Shown here: positions 25,307 through 35,331 of the stretch, one piece after another
Layout: each line of letters starts with the position of its first letter
Numbering within the stretch: the stretch's first letter is position 1
Source of the DNA: Hyphomicrobium sp.
GTDB lineage: Bacteria; Pseudomonadota; Alphaproteobacteria; Rhizobiales; Hyphomicrobiaceae
NCBI RefSeq assembly: GCF_019744875.1
Contig: NZ_JAIETU010000005.1
Coordinates: 248,001 to 312,000 of the forward strand
Reading direction: 5' to 3'
Length of the DNA stretch: 64,000 nucleotides
Position numbers and translations under genes: made by a program
The notes under the pieces: generated by a model
The model's database searches: none
The model's input: only the letters and a program-made list of their open reading frames with translations
Told to the model about the DNA's origin: nothing

Positions 25307-27805
25307 ATGACTTTCAATCGCGACGCCGGCGCATCGCTTGGCTCGTCTCTTTTTGACATGACTGCATCCGACCTGACGCCCGACCTCGCTCCGGCCAATG
25401 GCGGCCTGCGTAGCGATCAGGCGGCGACGCGCATCCTGACGGCGCTCTGCATGCTGGCTGCGAGCCCGGCCACGATCGCCGTTGCACAGGAAGGCAACAA
25501 GGCGGCCGAGCCCGCGGATCTGCCGCCGCTCGTCGTCGAGACGACCCAGAAAAAGAAGAAGTCCGCCGCCGCGAAGAAATCCGCCGCTCCCGTTTCGCCC
25601 CTTCCGCAGGCTCCGGCACCGCAGCAGCAGGTGACCGACCGGCCGCAGACGCCACCTCTGCCCGGCCAGGCCGGCCCGGTCGCGCCCGGGGAGTACAAGG
25701 CCGACTACGTGACCTCGAACAAGATGACGGGGCCGCTGCTCGATACGCCGCAGACGGTCACCGTCATTCCGGGCACCATCATCGCCGAGCGCGGCGCGAC
25801 GACGCTGACGCAGGCACTGCGCAATACGCCCGGCATCACGTTCGACGCCGGTGAGAACGGCTTCTCGACGTCGACCAACAATTTCAAGATCCGCGGTTTC
25901 GACACCAGCGGCAGCATCTTCGTCGACGGCGTGCGCAACTCCGGCAGCTTCGCGCGCGACATGTTCAACGTCGATCAGGTCGAAGTCATCAAGGGCGCAG
26001 CCGCAGACAACGGACGCGGCGGCGCGGCCGGCTATGTCAATCTCGTCACCAAGACGCCGCAGCTCGAGAACTTCGTGCGCGGCGAGGCCAGCATCGGCTT
26101 CGACGAGTACGACTCCGACGCGCGGTTCCGGTCGACTCTCGACGTCAATCAGCGCATCGGCTCCGTCGCCATCCGCATGAACGGCATGATCGAGAACGGC
26201 GGCGTCGCGGGACGCGACGTGGCAGAGGCCAACGCTTACGGCCTGGCGCCGTCTATCGCTTTCGGTCTCGGCACCGAGACGCGCGCGATCTTCTCCTACG
26301 AGCATCTCGAGCGGAACGACCTTCCCGACTGGGGCGTGCCGGGCGCGACCGTCAGCGGCCTGGATCGCTTCGTGCCGGCCGCCGGACGTGCCAGCCGCGA
26401 CACCTTCTACGGCTTGGACTCGGACTTCGACGATGTGCAGGGCGACCGCGTCATGGCCCGCATCGAGCATGACATCAACGCCAACTTCACGATCACGAAC
26501 CAGTCCGTCTGGGAACGCGCCACGCGCGACTCGCGCTACACGGTTCCGACCGGCATCAACGCCGCGGCGACCCGCGCGACCACTCAGTTGCAGTACTATG
26601 GCCGCGTGGGCGAGTCCTTCAGCAACCAGACCAACCTGGCTGGAACGTTTGTCGCGGGCGGCTTCAAGCACACGATTTCGACGGGTGTCGAATACACCAA
26701 CGAAACGTCCGATGCCGATCGGTTCGGCACGCTCAACAACCCGGGCGGCCAGCCGGATCTCTTCAATCCGAACCCGGACCGCTACAACGGGCCGTTCGCC
26801 AAGCCGACCTCGACGAACTCCGTCGAAATCGAGACGGTTGGCGTCTATTTCTACGACACCATCCAGCTCACGCGCCAACTCGAGCTGGTCGGTGGCTTGC
26901 GCGCCGAGCACTACGACGTCGCGATCAGCGGCGCGACGGCGGCGGGCGTGCCCATCGCGGCCGACAGCTTCGAAGACACGGAGACCACGCTCGGCGGAAA
27001 GGTGGGGCTTGTCTACAAGCCGGTGCAGAACGGAACGTTCTATGCCGCCTATGGCACATCCGCGCTGCCGCCGGGATCGTACCTCTCCAACCCCGACATC
27101 TCGCGCACCGGTGAGGGCGCGTTCCCCGGCCTCGTTCCCGGCGCGAAGACGATCCGCATCGAGAACTACGAAGTCGGCGTGAAGTGGGATTGGCTCGGCG
27201 GGCGCCTGTCGACCACGGCCGCGGCGTTCTACACCGAAAAGCAGGATGTGCCGCGCGGCAGCTTCGCCAACTTCGCCTACGGCGACCAGGCCGTCAAAGG
27301 CATCGAGCTCGGCGTGGCGGGCAATCTGACGGATCGCTGGAAGGCGTTCGGCGGTCTCGTGCTGCTCGACAGCGAACTCAAGCACGGGCAGGACGTGGAC
27401 GATGCCGCGCGCGGCGGCGGCGGTGGCGCGGACTACAGCGGCGCGCTGACGACCAACGGCGACGAGCTGGCGTTCACGCCGAACTTCTCGGCCACCCTGT
27501 GGATGACCTACGACGTGACCGACAAGCTCACCTTCGGCGGCGGCGTGCAGTATGTCGGCGAGCAGTGGCTGGGCCGTCCGGACGACGCGCTGCGCATCGT
27601 CAAGAACGGCGTCTACGGCAAGCTGCCCGACTACTTCCTCGTCAACGTGATGGCGTCGTACGAGCTGACGGACAACGTCAATCTTCAGTTCAACGTCGAT
27701 AACCTTTTCGACGAGGATTATGCGGTCACGACGAACTGGAACGGCACACGCGCCACGCTCGGCGCGCCGCGGACGTTCCGCATCGGAACCGCCTTCGATT
27801 TCTGA
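25307..27805 (+). CDS. TonB-dependent siderophore receptor (Fiu-like)
   Basis: LDTPQTVTVIPGTIIAERGATTLTQALRNTPGITFDAGENG...IRGFDTSGSIFVDGVRNSGSFARDMFNVDQVEVIKGAAADNGRGGAAGYVNLVTK; C-terminal ...FRIGTAFDF. Confidence 0.93.
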   Translation: MTFNRDAGASLGSSLFDMTASDLTPDLAPANGGLRSDQAATRILTALCMLAASPATIAVAQEGNKAAEPADLPPLVVETTQKKKKSAAAKKSAAPVSPLPQAPAPQQQVTDRPQTPPLPGQAGPVAPGEYKADYVTSNKMTGPLLDTPQTVTVIPGTIIAERGATTLTQALRNTPGITFDAGENGFSTSTNNFKIRGFDTSGSIFVDGVRNSGSFARDMFNVDQVEVIKGAAADNGRGGAAGYVNLVTKTPQLENFVRGEASIGFDEYDSDARFRSTLDVNQRIGSVAIRMNGMIENGGVAGRDVAEANAYGLAPSIAFGLGTETRAIFSYEHLERNDLPDWGVPGATVSGLDRFVPAAGRASRDTFYGLDSDFDDVQGDRVMARIEHDINANFTITNQSVWERATRDSRYTVPTGINAAATRATTQLQYYGRVGESFSNQTNLAGTFVAGGFKHTISTGVEYTNETSDADRFGTLNNPGGQPDLFNPNPDRYNGPFAKPTSTNSVEIETVGVYFYDTIQLTRQLELVGGLRAEHYDVAISGATAAGVPIAADSFEDTETTLGGKVGLVYKPVQNGTFYAAYGTSALPPGSYLSNPDISRTGEGAFPGLVPGAKTIRIENYEVGVKWDWLGGRLSTTAAAFYTEKQDVPRGSFANFAYGDQAVKGIELGVAGNLTDRWKAFGGLVLLDSELKHGQDVDDAARGGGGGADYSGALTTNGDELAFTPNFSATLWMTYDVTDKLTFGGGVQYVGEQWLGRPDDALRIVKNGVYGKLPDYFLVNVMASYELTDNVNLQFNVDNLFDEDYAVTTNWNGTRATLGAPRTFRIGTAFDF

Positions 27806-27924
27806 CTTTTGTCGGAAACAATCATTGGACATCGCTGGCCCGGGCGTGCTTTTTTCGCCCGGGCAGCAACGATAGGATATGAAGTGCCGGGCTTGCCCGG
27901 CCTTCTTGCGTTTGAGGAACCCCG

Positions 27925-28608
27925 ATGCTTGTGACGATCCCCGATGTGCTGACGCCGGACGAGGTCGCGAAAATTCGCGGCGTGCTGGAGGGCACGGCGT
28001 GGGTCGACGGGCGCGCGACCGCCGGCGACCAGGCGGCCAAGGTTAAGAACAACCTCCAAGTGCCCATCGACGCGCCGGCAGCGCAGGAGCTTGGGCAGAT
28101 CGTTCTCAGGGCGCTGGCGGCCAATCCCAAGTTCATGACGGCGGCGCTTCCGCTCCGAGTTCTGCCGCCGATGTTCAACCGCTACGATGTGGGCATGACG
28201 TTTGGGGCGCACGTCGACGGTTCGGTCCGCGCGATCCCGGGCTCGGGACAGAGAATGCGGACAGACGTCTCCTCGACGCTGTTCCTCACGCCGCCCGAGG
28301 ACTACGACGGCGGCGAGCTTGTGGTGCACGACACCTACGGCACGCACACCGTCAAACTCCCGGCCGGACATATGGTGGTCTATCCGGCGACGAGCATGCA
28401 CAGCGTCACGCCCGTGACGCGCGGAAGCCGCTGGGCCTCGTTCTTCTGGACGCAATCCATGATCAAGGACGATTGGCGCCGGCACATGCTCTACGACCTC
28501 GACATGTCGATCATGAGCGTGCGCTCGCGCCTGCCGGACGACGATCCGGCGGTCGTCGGTCTCGCGGCCCACTATCACAACCTCATCCGCCACTGGTCGG
28601 AGACCTGA
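27925..28608 (+). CDS. Fe2+-dependent PKHD-type dioxygenase (PiuC/YbiX)
   Basis: [17 protein letters not shown]...[20 protein letters not shown]...[50 protein letters not shown]. Confidence 0.92.
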   Translation: MLVTIPDVLTPDEVAKIRGVLEGTAWVDGRATAGDQAAKVKNNLQVPIDAPAAQELGQIVLRALAANPKFMTAALPLRVLPPMFNRYDVGMTFGAHVDGSVRAIPGSGQRMRTDVSSTLFLTPPEDYDGGELVVHDTYGTHTVKLPAGHMVVYPATSMHSVTPVTRGSRWASFFWTQSMIKDDWRRHMLYDLDMSIMSVRSRLPDDDPAVVGLAAHYHNLIRHWSET

Positions 28609-28612
28609 GGCC

Positions 28613-29701
28613 GTGACGGCTCCTGCCTCGCTTCCGGTTTCGCTGGCCGACTACGAGCGGCTGGCGGAAGCGCGCCTGAGCGCCGGAGCCTGGGCTTATT
28701 TTGCGGGCGGAGCCGCCGACGAGATCACGGCCCGGTGGAACCGGGAGGCGTTCGACCGCACGGCGCTGCTGCCGCGCGTGCTGGCGGGCGGCGCGGGCGG
28801 CAGCACAGCGCTCACCCTGTTCGGCCGCGCCGTGGCCCACCCCATCCTGGTCGCGCCGGTCGCCTACCAGAAGCTTGCCGATCCGGCGGGGGAATGCGCA
28901 ACCGCGGCCGCGGCGGAGGCGCAAGATGCCGAGATGGTGCTCAGCACGCAGGCCAGCGTGACGCTCGAAGACGCGGCGCGCGCGGGGGCGACCTGCCGCT
29001 GGTTTCAGCTCTACGTTCTTCCGAGCCGCGCGGCGACGCTTGCCCTTGTGCGGCGCGCCGAGAACGCAGGCTACGCGGTGCTGGTCGTGACAGTCGATGC
29101 GCCGATCAACGGCGTACGCAACCGGGAGCATCGCGCGGGCTTCAAGCTTCCCCCCGGCATCGCGGCCGAAAACCTGCGCGGCCTCGAGGCGAGCGACAGC
29201 ACACCGCTGGCGGAGGGCGAGAGCGCGATTTTCGACCGGTTCATGACCGCCGCGCCCACGTGGGACGATCTAGCCTGGCTGATTTCCGAGACGAAGCTGC
29301 CGGTTGTCGTGAAGGGAATCCTGGCGCCGGACGACGCGGTGCGCGCCATCGAAGCGGGTGCGGCGGGCGTGATCGTGTCCAACCATGGCGGGCGTACGCT
29401 CGATACGGCTGTCGCGAGCCTGGATGCGCTGCCCGCCGTGGCCGAGGCTGCTGCGGGCCGCGTGCCGCTACTGCTCGACGGCGGCATCCGACGCGGCACG
29501 GATGTGCTCAAAGCGCTGGCTTTGGGCGCGTCGGCCGTGCTGGTGGGACGGCCGATCGTGCACGGGCTTGCCGTCTCCGGCGCATTCGGCGTCGCGCATG
29601 TGCTGCGGCTACTGCGCGATGAGTTCGAAGCGGCGATGGCGCTGACCGGCTGCTGCACGCTGGCGGACATCGACCGCAGCCGCATCTGGACGCGCTCCTG
29701 A
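28613..29701 (+). CDS. FMN-dependent alpha-hydroxy-acid oxidizing protein (lactate/glycolate oxidase-like)
   Basis: WFQLYVLPSRAATLALVRRAENAGYAVLVVTVDAPINGVRNRE; LPVVVKGILAPDDAVRAIEAGAAGVIVSNHGGRTLDTAVASLDALPAV; LLLDGGIRRGTDVLKALALGASAVLVGRP. Confidence 0.92.
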   Translation: MTAPASLPVSLADYERLAEARLSAGAWAYFAGGAADEITARWNREAFDRTALLPRVLAGGAGGSTALTLFGRAVAHPILVAPVAYQKLADPAGECATAAAAEAQDAEMVLSTQASVTLEDAARAGATCRWFQLYVLPSRAATLALVRRAENAGYAVLVVTVDAPINGVRNREHRAGFKLPPGIAAENLRGLEASDSTPLAEGESAIFDRFMTAAPTWDDLAWLISETKLPVVVKGILAPDDAVRAIEAGAAGVIVSNHGGRTLDTAVASLDALPAVAEAAAGRVPLLLDGGIRRGTDVLKALALGASAVLVGRPIVHGLAVSGAFGVAHVLRLLRDEFEAAMALTGCCTLADIDRSRIWTRS

Positions 29702-29758
29702 GCAAACCATAGGCCTGCAAAAATACGATTCCGGCTCGAATGCCGGAACCGCTAAAAT

Positions 29759-30079
29759 TTAGTCTTCGGGCGGCGGCTCGAAGCGGGCATCGGCGCAATA
29801 TTCGCCGTTCCAGTATCTGAACGTGCCGCAATCCTCGGGCCGAAGCTCGTAGGTGTATCCATACACGCGCGGCCCGACGATCACGCCATCACCCGGATCG
29901 ACGTCGTTGACATCATCGATCACCTGCTCGTCGACGTAGGCCGGCTCGTCGGCATAACCGCGTTCATCGACATAGGCGCGGTCGCCATACGCGTCCGCGT
30001 CGATATACACGTCCTGCGCATCGGCCGAGGTCATCAGAGCCATACTCAATGCTGCTGCTGCGATGCCAGCTCTCATCAT
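29759..30079 (-). CDS. Hypothetical secreted protein, acidic Asp/Tyr-rich
   Basis: MMRAGIAAAALSMALMTSADAQDVYIDADAYGDRAYVDERGYADEPAYVDEQ... Confidence 0.6.
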   Translation of the reverse strand: MMRAGIAAAALSMALMTSADAQDVYIDADAYGDRAYVDERGYADEPAYVDEQVIDDVNDVDPGDGVIVGPRVYGYTYELRPEDCGTFRYWNGEYCADARFEPPPED

Positions 30080-30179
30080 GGCAGTCCTCCGTTGCGACAT
30101 GTCCCGACTGCCCAAACAATGTCCTTGGGTTCGAACGGGTTCCGGTTGCCGGCGGGAGAGACGCCGACCTTCCGTGGCG

Positions 30180-30590
30180 CTAGCGCTTAACTCCAATAAC
30201 GACTTCGCCGTCCTCCTTGGTAAACGGCCCGATCTCGGGATTGGGGAGAATATCCAGCACCGCTTCCGACGGGCGGCACAGGCGCGTGCCCAGCGGCGTG
30301 ACGACGATGGGCCGGTTGATCAGGATCGGATCCGCAATCATGGCGTCGATCAGCGCGTCGTCGGCCAGGGCGGGATCGCCGGGCGGCATGGCTTCGAAGC
30401 GCGTGCCCTTGCGGCGCAAGAGGTCGCTCGGCGGTATGCCCATCGCGCCGATCAGCGCCACCAGCTCCGCTCGCGTTGGCGGGGTTACGAGGTATTCGAT
30501 GACGCGCGGCTCTTCCCCGCTCTGGCGGATCATCGCCAGCGTGTTGCGTGACGTGCCGCACTTCGGATTGTGATAGATCGTGATGGTCAC
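30180..30590 (-). CDS. arsC: Arsenate reductase (glutaredoxin-coupled ArsC family)
   Basis: MTITIYHNPKCGTSRNTLAMIR...LINRPIVVTPLGTRLCRPSEAVLDILP. Confidence 0.93.
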   Translation of the reverse strand: MTITIYHNPKCGTSRNTLAMIRQSGEEPRVIEYLVTPPTRAELVALIGAMGIPPSDLLRRKGTRFEAMPPGDPALADDALIDAMIADPILINRPIVVTPLGTRLCRPSEAVLDILPNPEIGPFTKEDGEVVIGVKR

Positions 30591-30622
30591 GCTGTCCGCT
30601 CCCTAGTCGTTGCCGCCGCGCC

Positions 30623-31351
30623 TCAGCGAAAGATCGGCTCTCCGGCTCTTATCAGATCCGCCAGCTCATCGGCGTCAAAGGGATACCCCTCGGCCTTCGG
30701 CTCCATACGCAACGCCTCGATCGTGGTGGCCTGATCGTAGCGTGGCTTGACGATGCCCGATGCGCCGTTCGATCCCAGCGACGCGCAGTAGCCGATGCCG
30801 TAGTCGAGGATGGCGCCCGAGCCCACGGACGCGCACATGTCGTTGCCGATCAGAAGGCGCGCGCGCATCGAGCCGATGACGCTGAAGGACGAGTCCGAGT
30901 AAGCGATCAGCACGGCGCCGTCCGCCTGCATATCGCCATCGATGAAGATGGCCGCGTCATACTCGCTGATGAAATGCTCGCAGCGCACGTCCCCCAGCAC
31001 GATGAACAGTCCGCCGCATTCGTAGCTGGACCGGAGATCGACTTCGCGCGCCACGTCGAGATCGCCAACGACGAGCGTGCAGAACGCGGGCGTCCGAAAG
31101 GCCGTCTCCAGGCGCAGCGGGCCGTCGTGCACGGCGGCATCGATCGCCCGGCGGTCATAGCCGAACTCGTAGCGCGCAAATTCCTCGCGAAACGCGGGGC
31201 TGGCGGGCGCGGCGGCCAGCAGCGCGTCGAATTCGTCCAGGGATACGGTTCTGAACACGACGGTCGATCCTCGATCGTGGCACGGGCGGCGCGGCGTGGC
31301 GCGGGGCAACCCCCTTGGAATTCCAGCGGCTTCCTGCGCCACCCCATCCAT
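30623..31351 (-). CDS. Hypothetical protein with beta-helix-like (polymer-forming-like) core; true start probably downstream
   Basis: Repetitive short hydrophobic strands: FCTLVVGDLDVAREVDLRSSYECGGLFIVLGDVRCEHFISEYDAAIFIDGDMQADGAVLIAYSDSS. Confidence 0.5.
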   Translation of the reverse strand: MDGVAQEAAGIPRGLPRATPRRPCHDRGSTVVFRTVSLDEFDALLAAAPASPAFREEFARYEFGYDRRAIDAAVHDGPLRLETAFRTPAFCTLVVGDLDVAREVDLRSSYECGGLFIVLGDVRCEHFISEYDAAIFIDGDMQADGAVLIAYSDSSFSVIGSMRARLLIGNDMCASVGSGAILDYGIGYCASLGSNGASGIVKPRYDQATTIEALRMEPKAEGYPFDADELADLIRAGEPIFR

Positions 31352-31473
31352 CAGGGAACTTGCATCGGTATTCAGATCACACCAACCATATGCCGCACCC
31401 CCGCGCTAGCCGCTTTCGCACGTCATGCGGCGGTGCTATCGACCGGCGCCTCACCGCAACGCATGTGGACCCC

Positions 31474-32046
31474 ATGACCCAGCATCCCGACGATCGCTCC
31501 GTGCTTCGTGTTCTCGCGAACCTCATTTTCGGATCGCGCTGGCTGCAGGTGCCCCTCTACCTCGGCCTCATCATCGCGCAGTGCGTGTACGTGTTCCTGT
31601 TCATGAAGGAGCTCTTTCACCTGATCGGACACGCAACCGAGTTCGGCGAACAGCAGATCATGCTGATCGTGCTCGGCCTCATCGACGTGGTCATGATCTC
31701 GAACCTGCTCGTGATGGTCATCGTCGGCGGCTACGAGACCTTCGTGTCGCGCCTCAAGCTCGAAGGTCATCCCGACCAGCCCGAGTGGCTGAGCCACGTC
31801 AACGCCAGCGTGCTCAAGATCAAGCTCGCGATGGCGATCATCGGCATCTCGTCGATCCACCTGCTCAAGACCTTCATCGAGGCGGGCAACCTCGGCGCCG
31901 AGGGCGCGCGCTTCACGGAGGCGGGCGTCATGTGGCAGACCATCATCCACATCACCTTCATTCTCTCGGCCATGGGCATCGCCTACGTCGACTATCTCGG
32001 ACAGGTGGCCCTGTCTCGAAACGGAAAGAACGGCGACGGCCACTAG
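31474..32046 (+). CDS. TIGR00645 / UPF0114 (YqhA) family membrane protein
   Basis: MTQHPDDRSVLRVLANLIFGSRWLQVPLYLGLIIAQCVYVFLFMKELFHL...LIDVVMISNLLVMVIVGGYETFVSRL. Confidence 0.9.
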   Translation: MTQHPDDRSVLRVLANLIFGSRWLQVPLYLGLIIAQCVYVFLFMKELFHLIGHATEFGEQQIMLIVLGLIDVVMISNLLVMVIVGGYETFVSRLKLEGHPDQPEWLSHVNASVLKIKLAMAIIGISSIHLLKTFIEAGNLGAEGARFTEAGVMWQTIIHITFILSAMGIAYVDYLGQVALSRNGKNGDGH

Positions 32047-32211
32047 GGCCGCCCCGCAAAGCGGTCTCGCGCGACGTCCGAGACCACCTCGAATTCGCCA
32101 CGCAACCCGCCCGGAGCGCCGGAAATACGGGCCCGGCGCGGGATGGCGCGCGCTGCGCACTTGTCGAGGCTGGCCTCGGCGTGTAGGCCATGGGGGACCA
32201 GCGACCCCCAC

Positions 32212-32916
32212 ATGGCGGACCACATGACCCGGCCCCTCATCATCGCGCCTTCGATCCTCTCGGCTGACTTCTCGCGTCTCGGCGCGGAAGTGGCGGCCGT
32301 GGACGCCGCCGGCGCAGACTGGATCCACCTCGACGTGATGGACGGGCACTTCGTGCCGAACATCACGTTCGGTCCGCCCATCATCAGCGCCATCCGCGGC
32401 AGCTCGAAAAAAATCTTCGATTGCCACCTGATGATCGCGCCCGCCGACCGCTACCTCGAAGCGTTCGCGAAGGCGGGGGCTGAGATCATCACCGTGCATG
32501 CCGAAGCCGGCCCGCACCTGGACCGCTCGCTGCAGGCGATCCGCGCGCTCGGCTGCAAGGCCGGCGTATCGCTCAATCCCGGCACGCACGAAAGCGCCAT
32601 CGCGCACGTGCTGGACCGCGTCGACCTCATTCTCGTCATGACCGTCAATCCGGGCTTTGGCGGGCAAGCGTTCATTCCCGCGCAGCTCGAAAAGATCCGC
32701 GCCATCCGCCGCATGGTGGGCGACCGGCCGATCGACATCGAGGTGGACGGCGGCGTGACGCCGGAAACCGTGGGTGACGTCGTCAGGGCCGGCGCGAACG
32801 CCTTCGTCGCGGGCTCTGCCGTGTTCAAGGGCGGCACGAAGGACAGCTACGCCGCCAACATCTCCGCCATCCGCACCGCGGCCGAAAAAGCGCGGCTCGC
32901 GAAATCCGCTGCTTGA
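32212..32916 (+). CDS. rpe: Ribulose-phosphate 3-epimerase
   Basis: [93 protein letters not shown]. Confidence 0.95.
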   Translation: MADHMTRPLIIAPSILSADFSRLGAEVAAVDAAGADWIHLDVMDGHFVPNITFGPPIISAIRGSSKKIFDCHLMIAPADRYLEAFAKAGAEIITVHAEAGPHLDRSLQAIRALGCKAGVSLNPGTHESAIAHVLDRVDLILVMTVNPGFGGQAFIPAQLEKIRAIRRMVGDRPIDIEVDGGVTPETVGDVVRAGANAFVAGSAVFKGGTKDSYAANISAIRTAAEKARLAKSAA

Positions 32917-32976
32917 GGGCACTTTTCGCCCTGCCTTGCCTGGGGGCACGCCCCTCGCCTTGCCAAACGAGGTCAC

Positions 32977-34221
32977 ATGTTTCCGCTTTCGCACATGCTC
33001 AAGTCGTTCGTCAAAGTCGGCACGCTCAAGGTGATCGACGCTGAAGGGCGCACGCACGTTTTCGGCGGCCGCGCGGCGGGCCCGGACGTCACGATGCGGC
33101 TGACCGATCCGACGCTCTACCGTTCGCTGTTCCTCAATCCGGAGCTGGCGGCGGGCGAAGCGTACATGGACGGGCGCATGAGCTTCGAGAATTCGACGCT
33201 GCGCGACTTCCTCACGCTGTTCTCCAAGAACCGCCTTTCGCTCGGCTCGTACCCGCTGCAGAAGGTGCTGCGCGCGGCCTCGCGCGGGGTGAAGCGGTTC
33301 CAGCAGGCAAATCCGGTCGGGCGCGCGCAGAAGAACGTCGCCCATCACTATGACATCGGCAACGATTTCTACCGCCTCTTCCTCGACCGGGGCATGCAGT
33401 ATTCCTGCGCCTACTTTACCAGCGACGACGACACGCTCGAGCAGGCGCAACAGAACAAGCTGCGCCTCATCGCCTCCAAGCTCGACCTCAAGCCCGGCCA
33501 GAAGGTGCTCGACATCGGCTGCGGCTGGGGCGACATGGCGCTCTATCTCGGCCGCATGGCGGAGGGCGTGCAGGTGGTCGGCGTCACGCTTTCGCGCGAG
33601 CAGTGCAAGCTCGCCAACGAGAAGGCGAAGGCGCTCGGCCTCGCGGACCGCGTGCGCTTCGAGCTGCGCGACTATCGCGAGCTGACCGAGCGGTTCGACC
33701 GCATCGTGTCGGTCGGCATGTTCGAGCATGTCGGCGTGGCGCACTACGGCGAGTACTTCGCCAAGGTCAACGAGCTCCTGACCGATGACGGCGTGATGCT
33801 GCTGCATTCGATCGGGCACATGAGCCCGCCCGGCACGGCGAGCCCCTGGATGCGGAAGTATATCTTCCCGGGCGCCTATTCTCCGGCCCTATCGGAAGTG
33901 TTCCCGGCCGTCGAGCAGAACAGCCTCTGGGTGACGGACTGCGAATTCCTGCGCGTGCACTACGCCAAGACGCTGGCGCATTGGGAGCAGCGCTTCCAGG
34001 CCAACCGGGCCAAGGTGGCGGAGATGTACGACGAGCGCTTCTGCCGGATGTGGGAGTTCTATCTCATAAGCGCGGAAATGATGTTCCGCACGGGAAGCCA
34101 GCTCGTGTTCCACATGCAGCTCTCGAAGAAGCGCGACGCGGTGCCGATCGTGCGCGACTACATCACCGACACGCAACGCGAGTACATCGCGCGTGAGCGC
34201 GAGCGTGGGATCGGCGACTAG
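32977..34221 (+). CDS. cfa: Cyclopropane-fatty-acyl-phospholipid synthase family protein
   Basis: VAHHYDIGNDFYRLFLDRGMQYSCAYF; GQKVLDIGCGWGDMALYL; VSVGMFEHVGVAHYGEYF. Confidence 0.92.
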   Translation: MFPLSHMLKSFVKVGTLKVIDAEGRTHVFGGRAAGPDVTMRLTDPTLYRSLFLNPELAAGEAYMDGRMSFENSTLRDFLTLFSKNRLSLGSYPLQKVLRAASRGVKRFQQANPVGRAQKNVAHHYDIGNDFYRLFLDRGMQYSCAYFTSDDDTLEQAQQNKLRLIASKLDLKPGQKVLDIGCGWGDMALYLGRMAEGVQVVGVTLSREQCKLANEKAKALGLADRVRFELRDYRELTERFDRIVSVGMFEHVGVAHYGEYFAKVNELLTDDGVMLLHSIGHMSPPGTASPWMRKYIFPGAYSPALSEVFPAVEQNSLWVTDCEFLRVHYAKTLAHWEQRFQANRAKVAEMYDERFCRMWEFYLISAEMMFRTGSQLVFHMQLSKKRDAVPIVRDYITDTQREYIARERERGIGD

Positions 34222-34282
34222 GCCCTGTTAAGTTTTTATCAGTATACACCCCCGCAGACGCTGATGAGCGAGGTGGGGTGGA

Positions 34283-34642
34283 ATGACCTGGAAAACTGCA
34301 GCGATTGCGGCGGTTCTGATGGGAGCGCTGGCACATGACACTGCGGCGGCAGAAGCTCCGGCCGCATTTCGCCAGTGCGCGGCCTGCCATTCTCCGGCCA
34401 GCGGCGCGCCCGGCATCGGGCCATCGCTCGCCCGTGTCTACGGCAGCAAGGCCGGGTCGAGACCAGGCTACAACTATTCCGCCAAAATGGTGCAGTCCGG
34501 ACTGACGTGGGATGATCCGACCCTCGCCAGATTTCTCTCCGATCCCAAAGGAACGGTCCCCGGCAGCAAGATGGCGTTCGCAGGTCTCAAGAGGCCGGAA
34601 GATGTTTTGGCGATCGTCGCCTATCTGAAAACGTTGAGGTAG
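34283..34642 (+). CDS. Class I c-type cytochrome, soluble
   Basis: Signal peptide; CAACH haem motif; PGSKMAFAGLKRPEDVLAIVAYLKTL with axial Met. Confidence 0.93.
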   Translation: MTWKTAAIAAVLMGALAHDTAAAEAPAAFRQCAACHSPASGAPGIGPSLARVYGSKAGSRPGYNYSAKMVQSGLTWDDPTLARFLSDPKGTVPGSKMAFAGLKRPEDVLAIVAYLKTLR

Positions 34643-34684
34643 ACCGGCAGTCGCGCCTGCGCGCATCCCGTGCGAGCGGCCGCT

Positions 34685-35179
34685 TCACTCGCTCTTGGGC
34701 AGCGGCGGCGCCGGCGGCACGCCGTCCTTCTCGCAATGGTAGGCGGGCTTTTGCACCCGGCTCCATACCTCGGTCGAGCCGAACAGCGGCAGCAGAACAT
34801 ATCCGCGCACTTCGATCTGCGTCGGGCTCAGCACCTGTGCGTAGCCGCTGAAGCCCATGCCGAGGTCGGGCACGTAGACGTTGCCGCCGCCCCATGTGCC
34901 ATCCGGCTGCTTCGTGAAGCCTTCGATGACGCGCAGCCCGCAGACCTTCCGCGACTGCAGCGCCTTATCGGGATTGCGATAGTCCGTCAGCGGCAGGCGA
35001 TCGGGTCCGTAAGGGAGGCGCAGCCAGACCACCTTGGCGCACATCGCGGCGCCGCACGGCCCAACCTCGAGCACGACCTCGCCGTGGGAGTCCATCCAGA
35101 ACCCGTCAAGCTCGGTGGCGGAGGCCGGCTGAGCCGCCGCTGCGAACAGGACAGTGAGAAGGGCCGCCAGACGAAGCAT
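34685..35179 (-). CDS. DUF2147 domain-containing secreted protein
   Basis: LDGFWMDSHGEVVLEVGPCGAAMCAKVVWLR...GWGGGNVYVPDLGMGFSGYAQVLSPTQIEVRGYV-like pattern. Confidence 0.82.
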   Translation of the reverse strand: MLRLAALLTVLFAAAAQPASATELDGFWMDSHGEVVLEVGPCGAAMCAKVVWLRLPYGPDRLPLTDYRNPDKALQSRKVCGLRVIEGFTKQPDGTWGGGNVYVPDLGMGFSGYAQVLSPTQIEVRGYVLLPLFGSTEVWSRVQKPAYHCEKDGVPPAPPLPKSE

Positions 35180-35331
35180 GCACGTCTCCTGAGTGAGGGA
35201 CCAAGGGGCCCGCAGGTTTCGGTGGGGCCGCATGGCAGGACAGGCCGGATATCGGCCACCTTGGCAGTGTTGTAAAGGCGGCTCGTCGCGGTGGCTCCGC
35301 ATTCGGCGCCGGGCGTGCTAAGCCCGCCACG

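Noticed and set aside
34228-34666. Minus-strand ORFs opposite the cytochrome c gene
   Set aside because: Shadow frames of a clear CAACH cytochrome gene.
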